The notes beneath the pieces were generated by a model. The model searched no databases. It saw only the letters and a program-made list of their open reading frames with translations, and was not told where the DNA came from. Shown here piece after piece: positions 1 through 8,510 of a stretch of DNA of 64,000 nucleotides. Numbering within the stretch: position 1 is the first letter of the stretch; each line of letters starts with the position of its first letter. The stretch lies in contig CALKZY010000019.1 of assembly GCA_938002965.1 (NCBI GenBank), positions 56,973 through 120,972 of the forward strand, read 5' to 3'. Source of the stretch: an uncultured Acidimicrobiales bacterium (GTDB taxonomy: Bacteria > Actinomycetota > Acidimicrobiia > Acidimicrobiales > SZUA-35). Position numbers and translations under genes: made by a program.

Positions 1-2801
1 GTGTCATGCCGCTGAATCGGCGACTCCATACGGTTGGATGCCGGTTTCGGACTCGTACCTGGAGGCAGCCGGCGAGCATCGCGGCCCAGAAGTGAGGTGG
101 TCTCCGCTTTGGGGGAGGGTTCACCCAACAAGAAGCCCTGGTAGAAGTCGGCTGCGGCTGCCTGCAGGTACGCCAACTCTTCCGATCGTTCGAGCCCTTC
201 GACCACAACGCTGAGCCCGAAGGATGCGGCCAGACTGATCACGGCACTCACGATGGCCTGGTTATCGGTGTCGGACTCGACCTTGGTGACGAAACGTCGA
301 TCAACTTTCAAAATGTCGAGCGGCAGATCTCGTAGATAGGCCAGCGACGAGTGGCCCTGGCCGAAATCGTCCACCGCGATGCGAACCCCGAGTTCGCGCA
401 ATCGGCGTAGCCGCTCGACGTTGGATGTCTGGTCGGTCATCAGGCCCGTCTCCGTCACCTCAAATACGATGAGACTGGTGGGGCATCGAGTCTCTTCTAG
501 GATTCGCCCGACCTGTTCGATCAATCCGTCGTGTTCCAACCATTCGGTCGACATGTTGATGTGAACCTGACCGGGTACGTGTCCGGTGTCCAACCAGCCT
601 GCGATGTCTCTGCAGACCTGTCGGAACATGGTCGCGTCCAATTCGGGCATGAGATTCAAGTCGGTGGCGATGGGCAGGAACCGACCGGGCTTCACCAAAC
701 CCCAGTGCGGGTGGTGCCAACGGGAGAGTGCTTCAAAGCCTGCCAAGCGTCGACCGCCCTCCGACCAAATTGGTTGATACCACGGTGCCAATTGGTCTCC
801 CGAAATGGCGGTCCGAACGGCCTCGCGAACTTGGCCTGCCACCAGGGCACGGTTTCGCAGTTCGGGATTGGAAACCTCGACCCTGCCGCGTCCGTTACCT
901 TTGGCCTCGTAGAGCGCCTGGTCGGCCTCGTTGAACAACGCCCTGGGGTCTAAACCGGGCCGGGACAGCGCGGCACCGATGCTGACACTCGGAGTCAAGA
1001 TGACGTCGAGGTAGGCGATCGGTTTTGACAGCTCGGCGACCATCCGTTCGCCAAGTTGAGCCAGAATTCTGCTGGATGCAACCCCGGGTACGAGGGCGAG
1101 AAACTCGTCGCCTCCGAAGCGACCGACCGCTCCGCCCACCTGGGACGCTATTTGTTGAAGGCGGTGAGCTTGCGTGGTGAGCAACTCGTCGCCGGCCATG
1201 TGGCCGTGAGTGTCGTTGACCTGCTTGAAGAAGTCGAGATCGATGTGCAGGAGTCCGAACGGTTGGTTCGGTGTCTGCCTTCGGGGTGACTGGGTGGGAT
1301 CGTCGTTCGACAGCAGGTCACCGGCGATCATCAGGCGGTCGACGATGGCACCGCGGTTGAGGAGACCCGTAAGGTCATCATGGTTGGCCTGCCAAGCCAG
1401 CTGATCGCTGTCCTCGGACCGCTTTCGAGCCGTCTCGATGAGGCTAAGAGCTGTTCGTCGGTCGGCTGATGACGGCTGTTGGCGGGTGCTCTCAGGATCG
1501 ATGGCCACGATGTCCGGTAGGCCAACGCTGGCTGGCACTTCGGTGCTGAAACGGTAGAGAGGTTGCCCGTTGGTGTCTACCCCAAAGAGGTCGATCACGT
1601 GATCCAGAACGTCGTCCAGATCGGCACCTTGGGCGATGGCATCGAGCGTTGCGGCCTCGACCATCTGAATGTGCTCGCGGGTTTCAACCTGCGAGATCAT
1701 CTCGTCGAACGCTTGGGCCAGATGGCCCAGCTCGTCGTTGCCTCCGACTAGGGAAAAGGTCGGCGAGGCGCGGCGTCCGTCGGCCAGTTGGCGTACTTGG
1801 TCAGTCAGAATCGATAGGCGGTGGACGAGCCGGTAAGCCACGAAGAACGTCAGGAGCAGGGCAACCAGAATGGCACCTCCTACCAGCAGCACAGTGGCTT
1901 GCCTGATCTCGGAGGCGGTCTGCACCGACCCCGCCATCGCCATCTCAATCTGCTGTTGCTCAAAGTCTATGCGATTGGTCAGCCGGTCGAGCCAGACGTC
2001 GCTGATCTCCCGCCATTCCTGGGCGTCGATCTCGGGTAACTCATTGAGAAGGATCTGCAGTCGGACATCAATGAGGGGCTTGGGAAGAATCAATTCACCG
2101 ATGTCCGGTCGAGCCCTCTGTTGCGATCCACTCAGCCTGATCAGGGCAAATTCGAGCTGTTGGTCATGGCGCGCCGGAGAGGCAATGGCTTGACTGTGTT
2201 GCCCCGGTGCCCACTGGCGGTAGGTCAATGCCAGTTCGACCACAAGGCGTTCGTTGAGGTGCTCGCCCCGGGCTTCGATCAAGGCCAGTAGGCCGAGCAG
2301 GCTTTGTTGCCCCTCGGCGTCGTCCAGCAGTGATGCCTGGACTGTGAGTGCCCGGATCAGTTCAGAGCGAATCGTGGTGTAGCGGTCGCTGACCTGCAGG
2401 GGCGAGATCTGCCTGGAGACGATGTCAGGTCGAAATCCTACCGAAGCCTCAATGGTGGCGGCAGCGATTGCCAGATCGAGATCGAATTGATCCTCATTCA
2501 GAATCTGCTTGAGTTCTGCCAACTCGGCATCGGTCTGCCGGGCGGCGTTGCGAAGACGTTCGGCCTTCCTGCTATCGCTGCTGTTCCCGCCGCCTGGTTG
2601 CGGGGTGACCATTTGAGCTGCCACCAGCGCTTCGTCGCCAAGCGCTTGGTCGAGGCGCGCAACCTGCTCGGCCAAGGTAACTACCTTCATTGCGCTCAGG
2701 GCATCGCTGTAGTGTTCATTGCGATCGACAACCACAAGGCTCGTCAAAGCGATGACGGCCAGCGTTGGCAAAATGAGCAACGCGAATAAGCGGAGACGCA
2801 C
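1..2801 (-). CDS. Membrane GGDEF-EAL protein (c-di-GMP cyclase/phosphodiesterase), 3' end cut by window
   Basis: This bifunctional cyclic-di-GMP enzyme is anchored in the membrane and cut at its C-terminus by the window edge. The frame is open from a GTG at 2801, just after an in-frame TAG at 2834-2832. The order is TM helix (about residues 5-24), a helical extracytoplasmic sensor of about 270 residues that resembles a nitrate/nitrite-sensing (NIT) domain, a second TM (about 300-322), HAMP (about 322-375), GGDEF and EAL. The cyclase signature GGDEF is intact near residue 563, but I see no RxxD inhibitory site before it. The EAL domain keeps FEAL (about 690), the NMS, FEVTE, DDFGQG, KVD and VEGLE motifs, and GFLLGEP, so phosphodiesterase activity is likely. 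Fewer than 50 residues beyond GFLLGEP are visible. The NIT assignment rests on helical composition and is weak. The GGDEF and EAL calls are firm. Confidence 0.9.
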   Translation of the reverse strand, partial: MRLRLFALLILPTLAVIALTSLVVVDRNEHYSDALSAMKVVTLAEQVARLDQALGDEALVAAQMVTPQPGGGNSSDSRKAERLRNAARQTDAELAELKQILNEDQFDLDLAIAAATIEASVGFRPDIVSRQISPLQVSDRYTTIRSELIRALTVQASLLDDAEGQQSLLGLLALIEARGEHLNERLVVELALTYRQWAPGQHSQAIASPARHDQQLEFALIRLSGSQQRARPDIGELILPKPLIDVRLQILLNELPEIDAQEWREISDVWLDRLTNRIDFEQQQIEMAMAGSVQTASEIRQATVLLVGGAILVALLLTFFVAYRLVHRLSILTDQVRQLADGRRASPTFSLVGGNDELGHLAQAFDEMISQVETREHIQMVEAATLDAIAQGADLDDVLDHVIDLFGVDTNGQPLYRFSTEVPASVGLPDIVAIDPESTRQQPSSADRRTALSLIETARKRSEDSDQLAWQANHDDLTGLLNRGAIVDRLMIAGDLLSNDDPTQSPRRQTPNQPFGLLHIDLDFFKQVNDTHGHMAGDELLTTQAHRLQQIASQVGGAVGRFGGDEFLALVPGVASSRILAQLGERMVAELSKPIAYLDVILTPSVSIGAALSRPGLDPRALFNEADQALYEAKGNGRGRVEVSNPELRNRALVAGQVREAVRTAISGDQLAPWYQPIWSEGGRRLAGFEALSRWHHPHWGLVKPGRFLPIATDLNLMPELDATMFRQVCRDIAGWLDTGHVPGQVHINMSTEWLEHDGLIEQVGRILEETRCPTSLIVFEVTETGLMTDQTSNVERLRRLRELGVRIAVDDFGQGHSSLAYLRDLPLDILKVDRRFVTKVESDTDNQAIVSAVISLAASFGLSVVVEGLERSEELAYLQAAAADFYQGFLLGEPSPKAETTSLLGRDARRLPPGTSPKPASNRMESPIQRHD

Positions 2802-2867
2802 AGCACGTCTATCGGCAGCTGGGTAGGCGGCCTAATGGATTTGTTGCCGCTGCCAGCTGGGGTCGCG

Positions 2868-3521
2868 TTACACGAACCAGGCCCACGTCTCCAGCGATTC
2901 GCGATCTGACACCAGGGAGTTGACCGGTTCGGCTGGATCGCGGTGGCCGACGGCCATGCCACAAAAGAGCATGAGCTCGTCGGGTGCTTCGACGAATGTT
3001 CGGACGGCGTTGGACTGCATGGCCCAGGCCTCCTGCGGGCAAGTGTCGAGTCCTGCTTCGGTGGCCAGCAGCATGAATGTTTGGAGGAACATCCCGAGGT
3101 CCGACCATTGGGGTGGTCCCATTACGCGGTCGACAAAGCAGAAGAAGCCCGTTGGCGCACCGAAGAACTCGAAGTTGCGGGCCATGTTGCCCAGCCGGGC
3201 AGCACGGTCCTCGCGGTCGATACCTAGGAGGCCGTACATGTCCTCGCCTACCTTGAATCGCGAGTCCCGGTACGGGGACTTCAGCTTGGGTGGGTAGATG
3301 GCGTATTCCGGCTCGGACTGTTTAGGCGCTGCTTGGACATGTTCGAGAAACGACGGCATTGTTGCCGAGGTGATAACTGCTACCCGCCACGGTTGCACGT
3401 TTCCACCCGACGGGGCACGGGACGCTTTCTCCAGCAGCGTGCGGACAAGATGGTCGTCGACGGGTGTCGATTTGAAGCGACGGATCGAACTCCGGGCGTT
3501 CACAGCTTCGCTTACGTTCAT
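2868..3521 (-). CDS. Nitroreductase family protein (FMN-dependent oxidoreductase)
   Basis: A 217-residue protein, the usual length for the nitroreductase fold. The N-terminal FMN-phosphate motif ARSSIRRF (residues 9-16) and RAPSGGNVQPWRV (36-48) are diagnostic. The C-terminal CGMAVGHRDP (187-196) matches the family's closing motif. Members reduce nitroaromatics, quinones or enones with NAD(P)H through bound FMN in the cytoplasm; the substrate cannot be told here. It lies between the GGDEF-EAL gene and the MBL hydrolase, all on the minus strand with gaps of about 40-70 bp, so cotranscription is possible. The ATG at 3521 has a GAGGA about 9 nt upstream. Confidence 0.9.
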   Translation of the reverse strand: MNVSEAVNARSSIRRFKSTPVDDHLVRTLLEKASRAPSGGNVQPWRVAVITSATMPSFLEHVQAAPKQSEPEYAIYPPKLKSPYRDSRFKVGEDMYGLLGIDREDRAARLGNMARNFEFFGAPTGFFCFVDRVMGPPQWSDLGMFLQTFMLLATEAGLDTCPQEAWAMQSNAVRTFVEAPDELMLFCGMAVGHRDPAEPVNSLVSDRESLETWAWFV

Positions 3522-3563
3522 GGTTCTGAATCCTCTACAGACGGCATCGGTCTGGTTTGTTGA

Positions 3564-4532
3564 TCAACCGACGGTTCGTCGTCTCCACTCGGTTGCCATC
3601 GCCCCGAAGATATCGACTATGCCTGCATGTTCTGCTTCGGGGTTGCCGTACTGCCGGTACAACGTGTTGACGTTTACGGCGATGCGTTCGGCATCGAGCC
3701 AGTCCGAGTACGGGCCCAAGTCGATGTCGTGGGCGGCGTCCTGCCAGTTCATACCGTCGGCGAATCGCAGTCGGGCTTGGTCGTCGATGTAGGTCAGATA
3801 CTCTTTCACCCGCTGAACGCCGGCGGCATCGGTGAGCGGCCCGTGGCCGGGCACGATGGTTTCCGCCCCCATCTCAAGGATCTCGTCGCAGGCAGCGATC
3901 CAATTGTCCACCGGTCCGGCCCAGATCAGCGGTGTACCGTCAATGAACAAGATGTCGCCGGTGAAGACCGTGCTGTCATCAGGCACGTGGACCAAGACAT
4001 CGCCGGCGGTGTGGGCCGGACCCACGTTGATCAACTCAACCGGTTTGTCTCCAACTACGAGGTCGAGACGGCTTTCGAATGTTCGGGTCGGGTTGCGAAT
4101 GTCGATCTGCTCAAAGTCGAATGGACTGAAGATGTCGAGCAGGTAGTCGCCTAGCTCACCCATGTCGGGGGCGGCTCTCATGATTTCGGCCAGGAATGCG
4201 GGGTCGGTTTCTTCCATCTCCGTCGAGGTGGCGGCGGAGGCGATGATCTCAGCATTGACGACGAGTCCGTTTCCGTGGCAGTGGTCCCCGTTGGCATGAG
4301 TATTGACCAGGGTGTTTATGGCCTCGGGGGCGATGCCGGTGGCGCCGGTCATGGCCTGAAGCATCTCGGCCGTCAACACCGAATCGAACAGTGTGTCGAC
4401 TAAGAGTGCGTCGTCTCCATCGACGATGATTCCGGCGTTCGACCATCCCCAACCGCCATCCGGTTGCATCCAAGCCCAGATGCCGTCACCGGTCTCGACC
4501 AAACCCCGCTCGTAGTTGCCTTGTGAAGCCAT
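3564..4532 (-). CDS. MBL-fold metallo-hydrolase with variant first metal site
   Basis: A 322-residue metallo-beta-lactamase-fold hydrolase. The core starts with SNAGIIVDGDDALLVDT (31-47). The metal motif reads THANGDHCHGN (78-88), that is H79-x-N81-x-D83-H84, so the second His of the canonical HxHxDH is Asn. Later ligands are present: GPAHTAGD, FTGDILF and VPGHGP. Such proteins include glyoxalase-II-like thioesterases, lactonases and sulfatases; the substrate is not predictable. It may be cotranscribed with the nitroreductase downstream (42-bp gap). The ATG start at 4532 faces the divergent MFS gene over about 107 bp. Confidence 0.85.
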   Translation of the reverse strand: MASQGNYERGLVETGDGIWAWMQPDGGWGWSNAGIIVDGDDALLVDTLFDSVLTAEMLQAMTGATGIAPEAINTLVNTHANGDHCHGNGLVVNAEIIASAATSTEMEETDPAFLAEIMRAAPDMGELGDYLLDIFSPFDFEQIDIRNPTRTFESRLDLVVGDKPVELINVGPAHTAGDVLVHVPDDSTVFTGDILFIDGTPLIWAGPVDNWIAACDEILEMGAETIVPGHGPLTDAAGVQRVKEYLTYIDDQARLRFADGMNWQDAAHDIDLGPYSDWLDAERIAVNVNTLYRQYGNPEAEHAGIVDIFGAMATEWRRRTVG

Positions 4533-4639
4533 CGCACAATGGTAGAGCAGGCTGTTCGGTCGACCCAGACCGCTTCGTCGGGTAAGCTATCTCCCTCGTG
4601 GGGCTCTGGTTGTAGAACCAAAACTCGGGTCTGTTACTG

Positions 4640-5863
4640 TTGCCGCGAATGCGACCGTTTGCGGCAACCGGATTGACCGGTATTCGTCTTCCACCGGCCC
4701 CGGACAAGCCGCCTCCGTTGTTGTCCGGTGAGTTCCTGGCCTTGATGGCGACAGCGGTGTCGTTCGCCTTGGGCATGGGGGCGATGAACGCCCTCTTGCC
4801 ACCGTTTGTGGTTGATCAGCTTGGTGGAACCGAAGCGACTTCGGGTTTGGTAATGGGCTCTGTGGCTGTCAGCGCCCTATTGAGCCGATCGATTCTTGGC
4901 CGGGTTTCCGATCGAAGAGGTTCCAGGCGGCTCATTGGTGCCGGGGCAGCGGTATCGGCGCTGGCCTTCGTGCTTCTTGTCTTCATCGATTCGATTTCGG
5001 GCGCCATTGTCGCCCGGCTGGTTCAAGGCGCCGGCGGAGCCGCCTTCTTCATCGGCACCACGGTTCGGGCTATGGAACTGGCGTCGCACGAGCGGCGAAG
5101 TCAAGCGGCAGCTTTCAACCTTATTTCGTTCCATGTCGGGATGGGCACCGGGCCGTTCGTAGGGGAGTGGTTGATCGGTCGTGAGGGCTATGACACGGCG
5201 TGGCTGACGTTCGGCGCTTTGACCGCCCTGTCAGTTGGGCTCTCATGGTCGCTGAGCTACCGGCCAGGCGATCCCGATGCTGAGCCATCGCCGCTCATTC
5301 ACCCGAACGCCATCGGCCCGGGTGTGGTGACGTTGTTCGGTGTGGTCGCCTTCAACGGGTACCTGATGTTCGCCGCGCTGTACTCCGACGAGGTCGGCAT
5401 GACCAATGTCGGCCCGGTGTTCATCGTCAGCTCCGGCACCATGATCTTGGCCCGCGTCCTTTTTGGCCGGGTGCCGGATGTGATAGGTCCTATCCGGGCT
5501 GGCAGTGGGGCTCTGGTGATGACCGTGTTCGCTGCCACCCTGACTGCCCTTTGGGCCTCGCCGATGGGGCTGATGGTGGGTGCAGCACTGCTGGCGTTGG
5601 GTCTTTCGATGCAGTCACCGTCGTTTATGGTCCTGGCTATCGACGGCATTGAGGAGCGCCAGCGGGGTTCGGCCATGGCCACCTACACCGCGTTCTTTGA
5701 CATCGCCAACGCCATGGTCGGACCTGTATTCGGATTTATCGTCATGGTCTCTGGCTATCGGGCCGCCTTCTTGGCCAGCGCTGGCTCGGCCGCGGTGGCC
5801 CTGGTAATCCTTAGAGGTGTGATAGCTCCCCGTTGGAGACAGGCAGAGGCGGCAACCCTATGA
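4640..5863 (+). CDS. MFS transporter (12 predicted TM segments)
   Basis: A 407-residue major facilitator with about 12 hydrophobic segments. The loop after TM2 carries LGRVSDRRGSRR, a good match to the MFS motif A. The longest frame opens at TTG 4640, with an ATG three codons in at 4649; neither has a clear ribosome site. The gene runs into the following acyl-CoA ligase with an ATGA overlap at 5860-5863. It may therefore import the ligase substrate, such as a carboxylic acid, or export a product. The pairing is inference; the fold is clear. Confidence 0.88.
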   Translation: MPRMRPFAATGLTGIRLPPAPDKPPPLLSGEFLALMATAVSFALGMGAMNALLPPFVVDQLGGTEATSGLVMGSVAVSALLSRSILGRVSDRRGSRRLIGAGAAVSALAFVLLVFIDSISGAIVARLVQGAGGAAFFIGTTVRAMELASHERRSQAAAFNLISFHVGMGTGPFVGEWLIGREGYDTAWLTFGALTALSVGLSWSLSYRPGDPDAEPSPLIHPNAIGPGVVTLFGVVAFNGYLMFAALYSDEVGMTNVGPVFIVSSGTMILARVLFGRVPDVIGPIRAGSGALVMTVFAATLTALWASPMGLMVGAALLALGLSMQSPSFMVLAIDGIEERQRGSAMATYTAFFDIANAMVGPVFGFIVMVSGYRAAFLASAGSAAVALVILRGVIAPRWRQAEAATL

Positions 5864-7560
5864 CAGGTGACATCATGACAGAGCCGACTCCGGCATTCTC
5901 ACCCCCTGATCTGAACTTGGCCTCGGCCTGGGAGGCGGTAGCCGATCACATCGGTGATGACATCGCCCTGCAGCACGGTTCCTCGACCTGCTCCTGGTCC
6001 GAATTCGATGATCGGGCGGCCAGGCTGGCCGGAGCCATGGCCGAAGCCGGGGTCTCGCCAGGCGACAACGTCGCCTTGGCCTTGTACAACGGCAACGAAT
6101 ACCTTGAAGCACAGTTCGCGGCGTTCAAGCTTCGTGCCGGCCCCTGCAACGTCAACTATCGATACGTCGAAGGCGAGCTGGCCTATCTCATTGGCAACAG
6201 TGATGCCAAAGTGGTCTTCTTCGACCATCGGATGTCTGAACGTATGGATGCCATCCGCTCCGGCCTGGGAGATGTTCGGCTCTGGGTTGACGTGGATTCG
6301 CCCGACTCGCCACCACCGTGGGCTGTCGGCTTCGAGGACATCATTGCGTCGCAGCAACCGGCGCCACGAACCGAACGCAGCGGTGACGATCTTTGGATTC
6401 TGTACACCGGAGGTACGACAGGAAACCCCAAAGGGGTCATGTGGCCGCACCGCCACCTTGTTCAGTTGGTTGACCGAGCCCTGGAGCCGTTTGGCATTCC
6501 GTTGCCGCGAACGCAGGCCGAAATGGTGCCGATGCTCGACCGCCTACAAGCGCTCGATGCGTTGCCTCGTTTGTTGGCGGCTGCCCCACTGATGCACGGC
6601 ACCTCAGGCATCAGTGCGTTGTTCACCCTGTTCCGAGGTGGGCGGGTCGTGACCTTGACCAACCGGCGTTTCGATCCAGTCGAGTTGTGGGAGTCGGTCG
6701 AATCAACTCAAGCCACGGGTATCTCGCTAGTTGGCGACGTCTTCTGCAAGCCGATGATTGAGGCTCTGGACGATGCCGAGTCACGAGGGGCGCCCTATCA
6801 GCTTTCATCGTTGAAGCAGATGACGTCCTCCGGGGTCATGTGGAGCAAACCGATCAAGGACCGATTGTTGGCTCACGCTTTGAAGTCGGGGACGGCGCTT
6901 GTCCTCAACGACTCGTTGGGGGCAAGCGAAGGGGTTGGGTTCGCCGCCCGACAGTCGGTTGGCGACGAGGACACTGAAACGGCCTCGTTCACACTTGGAC
7001 CGAACGCCGCGTTGTTCACTGAGACCGGCGACCGAGTCGTACCCGGTTCAGGCGAGGTCGGCCTGTTGGCTGTTTCGGGTCCGATCCCGGTGGGCTACTA
7101 CGGCGATCCGGTCAAGACGGAGCAAACCTACAAAGACTATGAGGGCCGCCGCTGGGCCATCCCCGGAGATTGGGCCACCCTGGAAGCCGACGACACTGTG
7201 ACGTTGCTGGGTCGCGGGTCGGTCTCGATCAACACCGGTGGCGAAAAGGTCTTCCCCGAAGAAGTCGAGGAGGCGCTGAAGCAGCAGCCCGAAGTAGCCG
7301 ATGCCGTCGTGGTCGGCGTGCCAGATCCGGTCTGGGGTGCCGCGGTGACGGCTGTCGTCCAATTGGACTCCGTCGATCGTGACCCGGCCACGGTAGATGA
7401 TCGGGCACTGATTGATTCGCTGCGGGCTCAGCTGTCTGGCTACAAACTCCCCAAGAATCTGGTGCGAGTCGACCAGGTCTTTCGCGGCCCCAATGGTAAG
7501 GCCGACTACAAATGGGCAATGTCGGCTGCGGTCAAAGCGCTTGGCCTTGACGGCGAGTGA
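5860..7560 (+). CDS. AMP-dependent acyl-CoA synthetase (fatty/aryl acid-CoA ligase)
   Basis: An ANL-superfamily ligase that activates a carboxylic acid with ATP and then CoA. The P-loop LYTGGTTGNPKGVMWPH, the adenine-side block LNDSLGASEG, the hinge region GDWATLEADDTVTLLGRG and the catalytic lysine in GPNGKADYKW are all present. The length of 566 residues fits acyl-CoA ligases of mycobacterial FadD type. The ATG at 5860 overlaps the MFS stop (ATGA), implying translational coupling. A second ATG at 5875 has a good AGGTGA in front and is an alternative start. An ORF opening at 5833 lies wholly within the MFS gene and is unlikely. The substrate is unknown; neighbours suggest lipid, sterol or aromatic acids. 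Confidence 0.92.
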   Translation: MTGDIMTEPTPAFSPPDLNLASAWEAVADHIGDDIALQHGSSTCSWSEFDDRAARLAGAMAEAGVSPGDNVALALYNGNEYLEAQFAAFKLRAGPCNVNYRYVEGELAYLIGNSDAKVVFFDHRMSERMDAIRSGLGDVRLWVDVDSPDSPPPWAVGFEDIIASQQPAPRTERSGDDLWILYTGGTTGNPKGVMWPHRHLVQLVDRALEPFGIPLPRTQAEMVPMLDRLQALDALPRLLAAAPLMHGTSGISALFTLFRGGRVVTLTNRRFDPVELWESVESTQATGISLVGDVFCKPMIEALDDAESRGAPYQLSSLKQMTSSGVMWSKPIKDRLLAHALKSGTALVLNDSLGASEGVGFAARQSVGDEDTETASFTLGPNAALFTETGDRVVPGSGEVGLLAVSGPIPVGYYGDPVKTEQTYKDYEGRRWAIPGDWATLEADDTVTLLGRGSVSINTGGEKVFPEEVEEALKQQPEVADAVVVGVPDPVWGAAVTAVVQLDSVDRDPATVDDRALIDSLRAQLSGYKLPKNLVRVDQVFRGPNGKADYKWAMSAAVKALGLDGE

Positions 7561-7575
7561 CGGATTGAGCGTCCC

Positions 7576-7674
7576 ATGAGTTCAATCGAACTTGTTGACG
7601 CATCGGCCCAAGCCGATCACGTTGTGCCTGCGGTCGCCGACGGCGGTTGGGCCCGGTTGTTGGTCCTGGTCTAG
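7576..7674 (+). CDS. Possible 32-residue small ORF in the gap after the ligase
   Basis: ATG 7576 to TAG 7672-7674 encodes a 32-residue peptide starting MSSIELVDASAQADH. It fills part of the 130-bp gap between the ligase and the convergent TetR gene. No ribosome site is evident and I recognise no family. A short stem (ATCGGC/GCCGAT, loop CCAA) lies inside it and may instead be part of a transcription-end structure. It could be spurious or a gene remnant. Confidence 0.15.
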   Translation: MSSIELVDASAQADHVVPAVADGGWARLLVLV

Positions 7675-7690
7675 CTGGACGGCCAGTCGG

Positions 7691-8353
7691 TCAATCGATG
7701 GGTTCGGTGTAGCGAAGAAAGGTCAGGGCTGAATCGAGAGCAGCGTCGACAAAGTCGGCGTCGGAGATGTCACCCAACTCGGTGGGGGTGAACGAGCTTT
7801 CCAGACGGGTGCTCATCATGGCCGTCAATTGATCGACCACCAGGCCGACCGCCAGGTCCGGATCAGAGTGACCGATCTGATCCCTGTGTTGCAGAAGCAA
7901 TTCCCGGAGTCCTTGATTAGCCCGTTGTCTGGTGGCTCGATAGCGGATCCGGGTTTCGTTGTCGGCGATGGAGGCTTCCCAGCCGATTCGCTTGTAGCCG
8001 GGACGGCCCCGGTCGAATCCCATGATTCCGCGAACATAGGCGGCAACGATGTCGGCCACTGTGCGTCGTGGCCAACGATCGTCGAGGAAGAAGCGCTCCA
8101 GCTCTGTTGTCATATCGGCCAGTAGCCGGTCGATTACGGCGTGAACCAATATCTCCTTGGTATCGAAGTGATGGTAGAGCGACCCAATTGAACGCCCGGC
8201 TTGGCAAGCGACATCTTGAACCGAGGTCCTGGCAATGCCCTTCTCGGCGAAGAGGCGTTCAGCCGCGTCGAGAATGAGTGCTTGCGTGGTTTGGCTTCGG
8301 TTCTGAAAAGCCGGTCTGTTCCACCGGGACCCGGTGGGCAAGTTGGCAGCCAC
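7691..8353 (-). CDS. TetR/AcrR family transcriptional regulator
   Basis: A 220-residue repressor-type protein. The N-terminal HTH (about residues 23-75) reads LILDAAERLFAEKG, TSVQDVACQAG and GSLYHHFDTKE, which is a textbook TetR domain. The remaining helices form the ligand domain. It is divergent from the HMGCS-like/OB-fold gene, and the 157-bp gap holds a GTTTCA tandem repeat that could be an operator. It probably controls that lipid-catabolic cluster in response to an acyl-CoA or related ligand. The GTG start at 8353 has no clear ribosome site. A 20-residue basic tail precedes the HTH, so a shorter start is possible. Confidence 0.9.
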   Translation of the reverse strand: MAANLPTGSRWNRPAFQNRSQTTQALILDAAERLFAEKGIARTSVQDVACQAGRSIGSLYHHFDTKEILVHAVIDRLLADMTTELERFFLDDRWPRRTVADIVAAYVRGIMGFDRGRPGYKRIGWEASIADNETRIRYRATRQRANQGLRELLLQHRDQIGHSDPDLAVGLVVDQLTAMMSTRLESSFTPTELGDISDADFVDAALDSALTFLRYTEPID

Positions 8354-8434
8354 AAACCAAGTTTGCCAGGCCAGGGCTCGGTTTGGCTCACATGGCCCGA
8401 AAACCGAACCCGCGCTACGATATTTCTACCGCCG

Positions 8435-8458
8435 GTTTCAGTTTCAGTTTCAGTTTGA
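8435..8458 (+). repeat. GTTTCA hexamer tandem repeat in TetR/HMGCS-like divergent promoter region
   Basis: Three copies of GTTTCA followed by GTTTGA lie head to tail between the divergent TetR gene and the HMGCS-like gene. The hexamer is T-rich against a GC-rich background. Placement 50-75 nt before the GTG at 8511 suggests promoter or operator function, but no clean dyad typical of TetR operators is evident. Confidence 0.5.
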
Positions 8459-8510
8459 ATGCCAGTTTGTGATTGACCGGTGTAGGCCACCGTTCGCAAG
8501 GAGCTTTGCC

